Part shown: piece after piece, positions 26,590-38,300 of the stretch
Layout: each line of letters opens with the position of its first letter
Position numbering within the stretch: the stretch's first letter is position 1
DNA from: Eptesicus fuscus
Lineage: Eukaryota; Chordata; Mammalia; Chiroptera; Vespertilionidae
Assembly: GCF_027574615.1 (NCBI RefSeq)
Contig: NC_072476.1
Span: forward strand, 77,147,557-77,211,556
Direction: 5' to 3'
Length of the DNA: 64,000 bases
The notes under the pieces: model-generated
Database searches by the model: none
Told to the model about the DNA's origin: nothing
The model's input: the letters and a program-made list of their open reading frames with translations, nothing else
Program-made: the position numbers and the translations under genes

Positions 26590-26812
26590 CCATACCTATA
26601 TCAGTCTTGGGAAGGGAAAGAAAGATTACACAAGCAGGGGGAAAAAAATGCTTGAAATTTACACTAGTGAGGAAATGAATTGACAAAGCTGATAACAGCA
26701 AAGCTGAGTCAAAGGCTTGTCTCTGTGTGAAACTGAACAGAAACAAACAAACAAAGCTCAAACAAGGACCACCTCCAATGAACAATGAGCGGTTTTTGAA
26801 TCAAGATGGTTT
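26590..26812. repeat. local duplication, copy B (partner at 25915-26152)
   Basis: Second copy in the same orientation, starting near CCCATACCTATATCAGTC and ending CAAGATGGTT. It has an insertion of about 22 bp after GCTTGAAATT (26663-26684) and lacks a stretch of roughly 30 bp present in copy A near 26080. Both copies read as hydrophobic short peptides on the minus strand because of T-rich sequence, not evidence of coding. Confidence 0.85.
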
Positions 26813-27470
26813 CCATTAGGAAAAGCACCCAGTGATCTTTTTTTTCTCGTGGAGGCCAAGCGCACACATCAGTGTGTGCAGTCTAGGCACTGATGCCACA
26901 TACACACTGCCCTCAGAGGAAGAGCACTCCCTCCACGTCTAGGCTCCCGACAGGATTGGGTTTCAGCTGCAAGGCACAGTGTTCCTGGAGAGGAAACCAG
27001 GAGGTAGACACCGGGTTACGAAAACAATGGTTTCTTCTCCCCCGAGTTCTGTGGTCATTTTATTACTCTCTACATTTTTTCCACACAAATCACATTAATG
27101 TTAAATAGACTTATATTAGACTTACCCTCTACTTTCTTAAAATGATTTAGATATATAATACCAATTATAAGAATAAGGAAGTAAAAAGTATTTAATTCAG
27201 TAACAACTACAAAAGTAGTTCTTAAAAACACTCACTAAACAGGTTCTCAGATACCATCTCTCTATTTTATAAGTAAACCCTCCACCCCACAAACACAAAT
27301 GTCTAGTCGTGTAGTGACTGGCCACGCTTTTACGCACCATGTATACATTCAGGTAAAGTTGCCGAAACGACTCCTGCCCAGAGCATTTCAACTCAACCCA
27401 AATGTAAAACTTTCCTTTAAAAAAAATAAAAATAAAAAGAGTCATTTAAAAATCACTCATGAATACTGAC

Positions 27471-27804
27471 CTTGCTGCTCAGTTTCTGCTTCAGTTTTCG
27501 AAGAACCTGGTGCAACAGGAAGGGGTCGAGGTGGCCGGGGCTTTGGGGTGGGAGGTGAGATTTTTTTCCTCCCAATATATTCTACGTAAGTTCCTGGAAA
27601 GTCCCCTCTCTCCCCTGTGGTTTCATTATAGCCATTTAACCAGCCAATTTCTTCAGGCCTGGCTTCCTGTCCATCACTAAATCCAAGAGCTACTAAGGAC
27701 CCTTTATTCACAGTCAATATGTCATCCAAATGCAAGTCAATATCTTCTTCTCGTTCCTTTTTATAATCATAGAGTGCTCTGTACTGGTACCCCTCGGCAC
27801 TCAT
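27471..27804 (-). CDS. PIK3R1: PIK3R1 (p85-alpha) first coding exon: SH3 domain and first proline-rich motif, partial CDS
   Basis: Encodes residues 1-111 plus one base of the PI3-kinase p85-alpha regulatory subunit, the cytosolic adaptor that binds and stabilises p110 and recruits it to phosphotyrosine sites. The translation starts MSAEGYQYRALYDY and gives a complete SH3 domain (about residues 3-79) with ALYDY at 10-14, Trp55, Pro70 and Tyr73. A proline-rich stretch (about 84-96, PPTPKPRPPRPLP) follows, a known SH3 ligand. The start ATG (27804-27802) has A at -3. An open extension upstream begins only with TTG, so I reject it. The exon ends in GAG CAG CAA G followed by donor GTCAGT (27470-27465); 334 coding bases agree with the human exon boundary as I remember it. 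Compared with remembered human protein, residue 27 is Asp instead of Gly and residues 107-108 are Glu-Thr instead of Asp-Val. The remaining domains lie beyond the left edge. Confidence 0.97.
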
Positions 27805-28177
27805 GTTTGCAAATCCGTGACCATGCAACAGACGGGTCTAGGTTACACGGCAGTCTAATTTTATGTTTCTATGGAACGTGAACTCAGAGAGTGTGTTAAG
27901 ATTCCGAATATGTGTCCAGCAGAGGACAAAGGACAACTCTCCAAAGGCTTAAGAGGAGAGGTGATTGTCCATCTGTCCTCCATCAACGGTGCGACTGAAG
28001 ACAGGGCTCCACTTCCTCTGCGGGCCACAGTTCTCCCACTGGCTTCCTTTTCAGCAACTTGTCAACACTTGGACTCCAGGCTGACTCTCACAGCGAGGCC
28101 CAATCCTTTCTGACACTCCTGTCACACTGTCCATCTGTCGTCTGATTTTACTGTTGCGCTCCACACGCAAGCTTCAC
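27805..28177 (-). other. PIK3R1: PIK3R1 exon 2, 5' UTR portion with four upstream ORFs
   Basis: The exon is bounded upstream by a good acceptor: a pyrimidine-rich TTTTTCTTTTGC tract then TAG at 28180-28178, so the exon begins at 28177 (GTGAAGC). The leader carries four upstream ATG ORFs: 28134-28051 (27 codons plus stop), 27983-27861 (40 codons plus stop), 27972-27949 (7 codons plus stop), and 27824-27801 (7 codons plus stop). The TGA of the last one overlaps the main ATG as ATGA. Such leaders usually lower translation of the main ORF; that effect here is inference. The acceptor is called from sequence only. Confidence 0.8.
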
Positions 28178-30589
28178 CTAGCAAAAGAAAAACAAGACTT
28201 AAGAATGAACATCACACTTTGCCATCTGTGCGAATTTGAATTTCTACTTCCATTCAACAAGTACTTAATCAGTCTGGCAGATGTACATGGGCAGCGTGCT
28301 ATTGCTGGACATGATATCCACAACAGACATTAGAGAGAGACACTCCCTGCCTTCTAAGAGCACCAGGCAGGGCTGGAAGGGGTGTTGGCATGTGGCAATG
28401 TCTCAGAGGTAAGACTGGTACACAAGGAACTGGTACACAATAACATTAGGTGAATGCCAAAAGACAGCAGCGACTAAACACTACAGAGTTCAAATGAGGG
28501 AGAGATAACATCTAACTGTAGGAATCTGAAGGCAGAATGAAAATGTGTGGCACGGCCTAAGGTACAAATCTGACTAAGCAAAGTATCATATTCTGGAAAG
28601 AGCCAGAACAGTGAGCCCAATCCGTCTGGAGGCAAAGAGGGAGCGTCGCTGACTTTTGAGAAAGCAGGCTCCAGGCTAGCAGTATTGGGGATGGCAAGTA
28701 GAATTTAAGGAGTTAAGGAACTGAAGAGGAAGTAGAGACAGTTCCTGCAAATTATTCTATGAAGAGAGCTTAGTGGAGGGAGAAATGGGAAATGAAAGTT
28801 TTTTTCTTTCTTTTTTTTTTTAACATAGTGGAGGCAGAGAAATTAGAGAGCCAAAGATTCTCTAAGTTAGGAAGTTAGCGTTGGATTGCCAAAAGAACAG
28901 TGCACACATGTGCACGCTTAGCACTCCAATCATTTCGCATCGTTATCTTTATTATAAAGTCAAAGCAACCCAAAGGTTTCCATTAAGCTGACTGAACAAT
29001 GAAGCCATAAAAACAATAGCCACACAATTTCGGTGTGCTGTATCAAAGAGAGCTTGTACAAATTTTACAGTGTGGAACACTTTAGAAGTTTAATATGATA
29101 GGCACTCTTCAGTGTAAGCATCTTAAGAAGACAAATCTGATTGCTGAGTAATTGTTATGTTGGCGTTCAGAAGTGTAAAGTATTCAACTTTACATGGCTA
29201 AAGCCTCTTAGCTGTAATATAATAACACTCTTAGGAGAGTTACATATTAAAAGAAGCAAAAACAAACACTGGAAATCTTTGTGTAGCAAGAATATGAATT
29301 TTGGTTAGTATTATTCTACTTTGTAATTCAGTTGTCAGAGAAAAAAATGAAAGCAACCAGCAGAGAGGATGAAAAAATAAACTATATTATGTTTGAAGAC
29401 AGCCTCTCCTTTTGCTAGATCCAGAATCAAATTAAATACTCACTGCATAAATTCACACAAAAATGTAGAACTAGCAAATCTCATTTTTAGTACTAATGCA
29501 CTCTGTACAAATGAGACACAGAACTCTAAAGAACATGAAAAAATTTACATGTCCCTAAATGCCTGGAAACCAGGCAATATGCCTAACAATAATGTAATCC
29601 CCCCCCCGAAATCTGTCTTGCAATTTTTGTTAGCTTTTCCAGGCAATGTATGTCTTTTTGGGGGGGGGAAATTCCTCCACCAGTAGGCTGGTAGATCTTT
29701 CCTCCAGCTGCTGCTGCTTATGGCTTCCTCTATTTCAACAACTCAGTAGGCCAGTTTGGTGAGATTTTTAACAGAATGCGGAGCGTAGTCCCCAGCAACC
29801 ACCAGGCCCCTGCTCACCACATACCTATGTAGCTATCCATGCAAGTGCCTCGCCAGGGCACACTGTAGTAACAAAGGCTCCATGTCTACTCAAGGTATTA
29901 CACACCCGAAGAACTTGCTGGCTTTACTGATGCCAGACTCTAGAGTAGCAATCTCTGCCGTGTGTGCCAGAAACCTGTGTTTCTATTAATTCCTGGTCTC
30001 TCTCACCATTTGCAAAAAGAAGCTTACCGGCTGTGTAAGATAAATCCTGTAGAGCACTCTGGGCCCTCGTCTGAGAATAAAGAACCCCAGATCTTCTATG
30101 ACTCTAGGATGGAAAGTACACACCATTGTATTAGAATACGCCATTCCTATCTTCTGGGACCCCTTCATCAAGGCCAGGAAGATCAATCAGAACAATTCGA
30201 GATCAGCCATGATTCGGTGCCAATGAAGTGGCTGGAGTACAAGGTTGTCAGAGAAGAGGGAGACCTGACTAGTCATTTGGGTGACGACTGGCTCGTGTCC
30301 TAGTGTGAGGTACACGGCATCCTTGGCTCAGAAGATGCAGGCTATTTTTTTCCCTCCGTGGCTTAATCCATTAGAAGTTATTTGTTGCTAATGAAACGAC
30401 CTTGGCCATTGTTCAGGTGTGCAGTAGCCAGGCCCATTTTAACGACTGTCACTGTCGTTGTGGTCAACACGGTCATCACCTGACACTTATTGGAAGCTAC
30501 TGTGTGTTCTAACCGTTCCATCGTCTTCCTCCTCCTCCTAACCTAACGCTTAAGGGAGCTGTTCTGTCAACACCTGATATTTGTTGGGA

Positions 30590-30792
30590 GTTATATGTGA
30601 ACTAACACATTCAATACATACAATTAGCACATTCAAAGCAAGATAATCGTAAGGCAGGTACTATCAATAATTCTCACTTTACTTGGGAGAAACTGAGGTG
30701 CAAAAAATTTAGTATCTTGGCCATGATAACACCGAGCCGTTGAAAGGTGGGAGCAGGATTCAGATCCAGGCAGTCTGCCAGAGCCACCACTT
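30590..30792 (-). repeat. MIR SINE
   Basis: Antisense MIR features: AAGGCAGGTACTATCAATAA, CTTTACTTGGGAGAAACTGAGG, TCTTGGCCATGATAACACCGA, then CAGGATTCAGATCCAGGCAG. Confidence 0.7.
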
Positions 30793-33029
30793 TTTACACT
30801 AGAACCTACTGCCCAAACTCAACTTGCTTCGATGCCTGAGATATGTCCATGGGGTGACCGATGCAGATTCCTGCCCACCCGCCGCTCTGACCTCCGCTTT
30901 TTACTCTCTGTAACAGCAGCCTTACTGAGTGTGTCTGTGGCTCTTTCACAAACACACCTGCACAAAAAGAAGCCATTCTAACTCAGAGCAGTTCCGTCAA
31001 GTCCAAGACCAGGCATCTAGGACCATGCAAATTTCCTTCCAAAGAGACTTCACTAAAATGCATCCTTGCCAAAGAAGTCCATAAACTAGTGAATAAAATA
31101 ATACTGGACACATCACTTCTGGAAGGCTGCCCACTTCTGCTCTATGAGCTGAAGCTTCTGCCACCTGCATCCCTCTTGGCATCTATGGCCCCCACCCCCT
31201 CAACCCCTGCCGTGGCTATCATCCCAGGCTCCTCATTGCACAATGTGTAAAAACCCAGCTCCTCCTTAGGGAGATGTGAAGTATTAATCCACAGTCACAA
31301 GGGCTATCACATCTAGAGGACTGACAAGTTCTCTTTTCTCTCAGCAGGAATGCAGAAAACTCGGAAGCCTGAGGCACTGGCAGTGTCTGTCTAAACCTCC
31401 TGAGATCAATGGAGCCCAAACTATTCAGATCCACAGGCTATATGCCGCCCAGATTCACAAGATTTTGCTTCCAGGGTCTGGCTACACACACCTGTCCATT
31501 GAGCTATTTCTACCCAGCACGGAGTAAAGATTTTCATATGTGGATAATATCCACCATCCATTAAGTTAATGTTTTCAAATAACCAAGGGTGTTATGATAT
31601 CTAGTCTCCAAGTTAATTACTATTGTTGCTCTAACAAAAGGTATAAAGGAATCCTATGAACAAATTAATTTACTTATATAACATCATATGAACAGTTCAA
31701 ACTTTCCTTAAAGGGAATGATTTTGTTCCATTCGTTCAACCATTTTAAAGATGACCCAAGATACTGTTAATTGGAAGTATATTTCCTCTCTCTGCTAAGA
31801 TACTGAGCAATTCTCATCCTCTTCCTCAAAATAAATGTTGTTTCTGATGCCTGACAAGCACCATGACTTCTTAATGTACAACTGCTTGAAAGTAAAATTT
31901 CAATTTAACCCTCTAACCTGCAGGCATTTTGGCAAAAAACTTTTCTTTGAAAAGTCCTCTGACTTTGTTGACTTATTCCCCTTTTACAAAGGACAAGGAT
32001 TTAGCAAACTTGGTGAGAGGTAAAGGATATTTTTAAGTCACTTTAAATAAATCAAGACTCTATCCTGATCATATGATTCTATCCTGCGATAAAATTAGCA
32101 ATCTGGCTTTGGGTCCCAGCACAAAATGGGTCTGCGGTCCAGATGCAAGGGCTATGGAGGGGGTTCCTGGGCCCCAGCCGTTACCTCCCTACATTCCATC
32201 TCTCCATCCTCAGTGTGCTTGCTCTGAGTCTAGGGCAAGCTCCCCACCTAAATTCACAGTCTTTTAAAAAAAAAATCATTGTTTAAAAATCTTTTCACTT
32301 TTCAAGTATGTTCTGGAAATCATGACAATCGAACTGAACAAAAGTTAAAATTTCCTAGTAAACACAATGAAGTTCAACTTAAAATGATGCACTCAGGATA
32401 AAAATTTTACCTCAACTAAAACAAAATAAAAATGATGGGATCAAATTAATCTTGGAGTTGCCGTCATCAAATATCTCCATTCATTTTCAAACCAACCATA
32501 ATGTACTGCCCGCTGCCATGCTCAGGGCTGAGTTTGTATTGTGGGAAAGCGGAAGGTCCAGGGCAGGACTCCCTGCCTGCAAGCTCTTGGGAGGGGGTTG
32601 GGGGGGGGGGGTGGTGGTGAAGAAGGGGGTTGTGCAGAAAAGCCCAGGTAAAACTACAAGGAAGAACAAAGAGGCAGGAGGCAGGATTCTCCAGAAAGCA
32701 CTGCTGGAGGAGCAGAAGAGAGCAAGCGAGACCAGGCCCAGCTGGAGACAATTCCCAGGCTCAGAGGTCATCACCTGGGGTCAAGGAGAAAGGATGATGC
32801 AGGCACTCACACCAAGGCTTTCTTGGGCCTGAGAGACACCCTGTTACCCATAAACGGACGGACGTAGGGCTGAGCATTCTGCTTCTCGGCATCATCACTG
32901 AAGAGAAGCCCTGAGGAGACGCCCTGGGACGAGAGGGCTGAAGTGGACAATCCAAAGCCCCTCCTCTTGTTAAAATACAATGCTGTTTTGTAAAACTCTT
33001 AACAAGAAGGTTAGTATAAGCACTAAGCT

Positions 33030-33228
33030 TCGGACTCAGCAGCTGTCCCCATCAGTGCCTAGATTTTAAACTTGGGCAAGTTACTTAAACCTCTGCGCAT
33101 CACAAGTTTAGCATCTGTGAGAAAAATACAAAAAAGCAAACCTACAGCTCATAGGGTTATTATGAGGATTAAATTAAATGGCATATATAAAGCACTGAGC
33201 TCCATGATCGATAACTAGAGCTTAACAA
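33030..33228 (+). repeat. MIR SINE, sense
   Basis: Sense MIR: GGACTCAGCAGCTGTCCC, TTGGGCAAGTTACTTAAACC, TCATAGGGTTATTATGAGG, then ATATAAAGCACTGAGC. Adjoins an opposite-oriented MIR. Confidence 0.8.
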
Positions 33229-33231
33229 TTA

Positions 33232-33400
33232 ACACCAACACAGTGCTTACGATGGGCCAGGCTCAGTTCTCAAGAGTTTTGCATACATCAACCCATTTAA
33301 CCCTTACAGCCGCCCTAGGTACAATTATTATCCCCATTTCATAGATGAGAAAAGCGGAGAGGTTCATGTGCCAGAAGCTACATGGCTAGTAAATTGCAAC
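33232..33400 (-). repeat. MIR SINE, antisense, abutting the previous copy
   Basis: Reads on the plus strand as the reverse MIR: GTGCTTACGATGGGCCAGGC, CATCAACCCATTTAACCCTT, ATTATTATCCCCATTTCATA, GATGAGAAAAGCGGAGAGG. The pair forms an inverted MIR arrangement about 365 bp long. Confidence 0.85.
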
Positions 33401-36299
33401 TATGGTGTTTTGTTACTATTGTTACCACTATTATTAGTAGTATTGAATGACCCTGCCATTTATGCAAACTCATATTTAAAAGAGGAACAATTTGCCAGGA
33501 ATTTTCTTTTGTATTGCCCCTAAATACTGCAAACTGTTCTCAATGAATTGTGAAGCCAGCCAAAATAAAACTCTCTGCTGTCCCCTTAACTCCCTTCCAG
33601 AGTAAATAGACAGATAAAGGCTGCCTGCAGACTTTGCCCATCTAATTCTCTCCCTACCTGAGGTAGAGGGTGGCTCTGCAGAGGTCAGGGCAAAGGCTGC
33701 CTCCTGAGTCTCAAGGGTGTGTGAGAGCGTGTATCAGGGAGGACAATACTAGGCTCCCTAGGTGCTCTCAAAGAGAAGAGATGAAGGCACTAATGCAATC
33801 CTACAGAACTGACAGTTCGCATGTCACAGCCCCAGCTCTTTGGGCTGAGCCCTGAGTCTGGACCACTGGGGGTCCAGTGAGGAGGGCAAGGGGCATGGCA
33901 CACCGGCCCAGGCACCTCACTTTATTAAAAGTACTCCACCCACTGTCGGATTCTCTCCTTACATTTTGGCCACACTCCTGTGATTTAAATAATATGAAGG
34001 GGGTGGGGAGGGGTGTTCATTAACCTGAAAACTATTTTGACTACAGGTGCCTGTGGATATGCATTTGATTTACTTTAAGAAAAACAATGCTGGGAAGATA
34101 AACTATCCAGAGATGTTTTCATAATAGAATTTTTTTTTGTTTTTTAGCAAAATCTATACTATACTCTTTCTACCCTTTACAAAAAATAAAAAAATAACAT
34201 AAGCCAAACAGACAAGTTTATAGATGATGACACAGTCAATTTTTCAGCTCTTTTGGCTGAAATAACTTTTAATCACCACTCTTTTGGCAAGTAATTTCAA
34301 TAAGTGTGTTGGCAAAATCATGGCAAATAATCGCACTAGGGGGTACAGGTGAAGGAGGTGGGGAAAAAAAACAATAAATATAATAAGAATATTTAAATAT
34401 TAATTACAACCTAAATTTTTGTCTTTAAAATGTCATATAATTACATTATGCCTTCTAAGGTAAAAACTAATTGGCAATCCCTTCCTTCCATTGATGAGTA
34501 ACTTGCTCACCTTCTCAAGCTTCCCTGAGATGCTCCATTCTCCTGCCTTTCCTGGCAAAATCCCTGTGCCTTCCAAGGAGGGGGACCTGTGGGGAGCCTG
34601 TCCAAAATGTATAATATAGTGAAAAAAGACTTCCCATTTTCTCTGCATTGCGCATGCCTCAGATGTGCGAATTACAAGTAAAACCCCAAATGCAGACATT
34701 ATCTCAGCTTTCTATAGTCTACCTGACCATATTTTTTTTTTCTCCAATGTGTTCATGTACCACCTCTTTAGTCAATAAGACACATTTGGAAAATTACAAA
34801 TTGCAAGCATAATAAAAGCTGAACTAGAATTGTTCCTGTTTTAATGAACAATCTCTCAGAGTATGTCTTTTTAGAACAGTCCTCTAAACTACCTAAGAAA
34901 AAAAAATTTCAACCAACATACTAATCTAAAAGTTACATGGCATTCATGGGAAAATTTAGTTAAAGGTCTGGCCAACACTTTTAACAACACAAACTGTGGA
35001 TAAGTGCAGTAGGCTTGCATGTGAGATACAAAACTCTTCTACACAGTCCCAGGAGTGAATGCACACTCCATCACCACTGGGAATAACCAAAGTATGCATT
35101 ACCTGTAACTCACTGCATCACTAACTGTTTCCCCAAACCAACCTTATACTGTGGGGGTTTCCTGATCTTCATACACTTCAATTTCAAGAAATAACTAAAG
35201 ACAATATAATTACTCAATGGGAAGTGAAATGCTTTTTCACACTGGCTATCAGCATTACAGATGTAAAAAACAACAACAGTCATATCATTTTACAAAAGCA
35301 GATATAACAGCAGATAATAGTGTGTACGTTGCAGTGTTCTGTGAGGCAACTGGCAAAGAACAGGCCCCATATCAAGATGAAAGTTAAAGAAAGCAAATGC
35401 ACATAACACTTTGAAAGCCAGTATCAGATGCATAAAACTTTCTTCCAATCATAGAAATCTACACATTTCTTCAGGAAAAGGTATGATTCTACTACCTATC
35501 TGCAACTGGCATAGAAAAGCTGAGGCGGCCAGCAGTGGCAGAGCCCAGCACTTCTGCAAGGCAGGCAGCCTCCTCCATGGCCCTTCTTTCCAGTTTAAAC
35601 CTTGATTCCCAACCAAACACACCTTCCCAAACTTTAGGGGGACACTTCCACTCCCCCCCCAAAAAAAAAAAAAATCAATGGAAGGGGTTATTTTCTTTGT
35701 AGTGATCAAAACATTTGCTTCCAAAAGTTTAAGCAACTTTTGTTCCTAAAAAAAAACCAACCAATCTATTTGTTGCTTTTAAACAGTTTATTTCAAGAAC
35801 AGTGTAATCAGTCAAAAAAGTATACATGGGGGGGGGAGGGGTGTCAGGGGAGAGTGCTTTTTATTTTCCTTTTCAACCATAAAAGATGGTTGTGGCCTTC
35901 TGTGCAGAAATCACCAAATTCCTAATGGTTTTTACTCCTTGAGGATGCATTCCTCTGATAGCCTGCCTGGGAAATGAACCTGCTTACCTACCCAACCTTT
36001 CCTAGCTAATACCTCACCATCTTTAAAGCTGCCTAAACGCAACACTATCTAATGAAATATTAAAATACAATCCCACATGAAGCTTGGGTCAGTAAGCTTG
36101 GTGAATGTCCTGCCTAACAACTAAAACTTGAACCTCATCCCCCTGAAATGACAATCTCATGCTGCACTCAAAACCCGGAACTACTTTATCCATTCCTACT
36201 TTGCACCGACAAAGAGGAAAAAGACAGAAAAAAAAAAAAAGAAAAAGAAAAAAGAAAGAAATCCTATCGCTTCTAAAGTCCTAACTCCCCTCACCCCAC

Positions 36300-38300
36300 C
36301 CCCACCCCAAAGGAGAGTCAACTCATACTTCAGCTGCCACCAGCGCTGCAGCAGCCACCGGGATTCCCGGTCTGAACAGCGCCCAGAGAAGCCTAAGAAT
36401 TTCCCCCCAACAGTTCACACACATGCTGCATTTAACATGTAACGGCCATTCCGTTCACACCCTCCGATTCTGGTTCCCAAAGCACATTTGTGGACTGGAG
36501 TGGTTGGTCTGGGCTTTTCCGTCCTCTTTGTCTGGGAATCTGCGGGGCAGTTTGTGCCCTGGGGAAGTGAGTGTTAGGACCGCGGTTTCCAGACAATCCC
36601 CCAAGCTACTTGAGCTCGGGCTTGCACGCTCTCTCGCCCTCCCTAACCGGCTCCATGTTGCTGGGCAAGTCCCTCCAGTCTCCACCCGCGTTACAAAAAG
36701 CTGGATTTCCGGGCTGTTCCAAGACCCCGTGAAGCGCCGTCTCCAACAACCTGCCCAGGCCCGGCCGGCACTAGACACCAGGTTGGGGCCCCGGCGACCC
36801 GCTGCCCCGAGGCGCACTTCCTCCACCCCGGAAGAGGAGGGAGACAAACTTCGCGGGGGGGGGGGGGGAGGAGGGCTGGCAGTGGGCTCCCGGGACCCCC
36901 GCCGCCCCGCCCGCCCGCCGGGATGGCCCAGGCATCGACCCCGGTTGCAGCTGGAGGGCACGGAGGAAGGCATCGCTCCTTCCCGCTAACGCAAAGGCAG
37001 CGGTCAGGGCGCTCTCCCCCGGTGAGGGACTCCAGGAAACTGCAGCCAGGCAACCCCGGGGACCCTCGGAAGTGGCCGGAGGGGGTGAGGGAAAGCCGGG
37101 GGTCGCCTGCAGCTCGGGGACGGAGGCGCCCGGCGGCGTGCAGTACCAGCTCGCCGGAGGCCGGGAAACGGGGGCCGGGACGCCGGCTGCGAGCGGGGCC
37201 CCGGCCGGGCGCAAGATGCCGGCGGCGAGGAGGACCGGCGGCCGACCGCTCTCCCCAGGCTGGGCTCCGCTGAAGGAGCCGCCGCCGCCGCCGGTGACAG
37301 GAAGAGAGCGGCGACAGCCGCGCGCACGCACCGCCTCCCCCTCGCGAGCACACACACCCCGAGCCGCTGCCACCGCCTACCTCCCCCGCGGGCCGGCTTC
37401 CTTCCTCTCCCGAGCCCGGGCTGCAGCGGCGGCCTCCAGCGCGCACGGCTCCGACCCCCCCGGCGTTCTCACTCCGAGCTCGCCGTCTCCCAGCCGCTCT
37501 CGCCCACCGGCCTGGCCGCGGCAGCCGCTTCCTCCAACTCCACTCCAGCTGCTCGCGACTCCTCTCCGCGCGCCCGCAGCTCCAGCGCCCGGCGCCGGCT
37601 CCGCCTCCGGTCCAGCCCCGCGCGCCCCGCCCCGAGCCCGCGCCAACCAGCGCCCGCGTCCCCGCCCCTCTCCGCTGGCGCCGCGCCCTCCGCCGCTGCC
37701 CCTCGCCGTGCCCGCCTCCCCAGCCGGGCGGCCAGCGGGGCGGAGCTCTGACCGGAGGACCCTTCCCGTCGCCTGTTCGCCGGTTGCCCCGCTCGCCTTC
37801 CGCTCCCGCCGCGGGGATGCCCGGGGCGCCCGGGACTCGCGCTGCCTCCGCTGTGGAGCGCTCTGGGTCTGCGTCCTCCGAGGTCGGCCTGGCTGCAGCC
37901 CGCCCGCTGCGGAGCCGGCTGCGGGGCAGGGGGAGGTCTAGGACAAGTTTAGACTGACTTAGAGGCTGCGTCTCTAATCCGAGCGTCTGGAAACAAACCC
38001 CAGCCTTTATTCCAGCCCTCGGCCCCAGCAGAGTGGCTGGGCGGGAAGGACTCGCCAAAGCCGGGAGGCCCTGCCATTCCCGGCCTCGCCAGCACAGCCT
38101 CGGGAGTGGGCGGCAAAACCACGCCACTCGGCGTGGGCCTGGGGGTGAAGGAAGGGTGAAAGGGTGAACCGGAGGGACGAGCGCCCGCAGCCTGCCGCGA
38201 AATCCCAGAGCCTGGCACCGCCGCCACCGGGAGCCAGGCGGGTCGGCGAGGAGGGAAGAGTTTTACGAGAGCGCACGCTGGCTGATCCCTCGCAGTCCTG
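36300..38300 (-). promoter_or_regulatory. PIK3R1: CpG island / PIK3R1 p85-alpha promoter region
   Basis: Base composition changes abruptly from AT-rich flanks to very GC-rich, CpG-dense sequence, densest at about 36.75-37.95 kb. There are many GGGCGG/CCGCCC boxes of the Sp1 type (for example near 36905 and 37625) and no convincing TATA box, as is usual for a housekeeping-type promoter with dispersed starts. It lies about 9 kb upstream of PIK3R1 exon 2 on the same strand, similar to the human gene layout. Long open frames here on both strands (up to 478 codons) are a by-product of few stop codons at high GC and show no family similarity. A run of about 14 G at 36857-36870 could form a quadruplex. 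Confidence 0.85.
37381..37650 (-). other. PIK3R1: putative PIK3R1 non-coding exon 1 (3' boundary proposed, 5' boundary unknown)
   Basis: Inside the CpG island the minus strand reads CGGGGGAG followed by GTAGGC at 37380-37375, the best-looking donor in the expected place. An alternative donor, GTGAGA, lies at 37472-37467. The sequence upstream of the donor is GC-rich and compatible with 5' UTR. The transcription start is not visible, so the 37650 edge is nominal. Only RNA data could fix either boundary. Confidence 0.35.

Larger units (their letters stand above)
1..27470 (-). other. PIK3R1: PIK3R1 intron 2 (5' part; continues past the left edge)
   Basis: Begins with donor GTCAGT at 27470. No exon of the next p85-alpha segment (RhoGAP-like domain) is present, consistent with the very long second intron of this gene in other mammals. 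It contains a SINE at 1.2 kb, a poly(A) insertion at 4.6 kb, Helitrons at 7.5 and 20.1 kb, a hAT MITE at 16.7 kb, three SINEs at 23.1-25.8 kb and a local duplication at 25.9/26.6 kb, listed separately. The stretches 1.4-4.5, 5.0-7.4, 8.0-16.7, 16.8-20.0 and 20.5-23.0 kb are otherwise AT-rich non-coding sequence apart from faint MIR/L2 traces. Confidence 0.8.
28178..37380 (-). other. PIK3R1: PIK3R1 intron 1 (inferred extent)
   Basis: Sequence between the exon 2 acceptor and the proposed exon 1 donor. It holds MIR copies at about 30590-30790 and 33030-33400 and short homopolymer tracts (poly-C at 29600, poly-G at 29661 and 32596, A/C runs near 35650). Roughly 28.2-30.5 kb, 30.8-33.0 kb and 33.4-36.2 kb contain no gene or repeat family I can name. 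No convincing internal exon was seen. Confidence 0.6.

Noticed and set aside
25842..26785. Two similar hydrophobic peptides on the minus strand
   Set aside because: The similarity comes from the local DNA duplication; T-rich sequence reads as Phe/Leu. No start context, splice signals or conserved frame.
27805..27828. Eight-residue in-frame N-terminal extension of p85-alpha
   Set aside because: It would begin at a TTG. The family starts at MSAEG, and the nearby ATG at 27824 is out of frame and ends in TGA over the main start.
36325..36335. Alternative PIK3R1 exon 1 donor GTATGA on the minus strand
   Set aside because: The preceding bases (CTGAA) fit a donor less well than the CGGGGGAG/GTAGGC site at 37381/37380, and it lies at the edge of the island. 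Not excluded without RNA data.
36691..38127. 478-codon open frame on the minus strand (and 289 and 200-codon frames nearby)
   Set aside because: Lies in the CpG island where stop codons are rare. The composition is Arg/Pro/Gly/Ala-rich on both strands and in several frames, with no family similarity. It overlaps the presumed promoter and first exon of PIK3R1.
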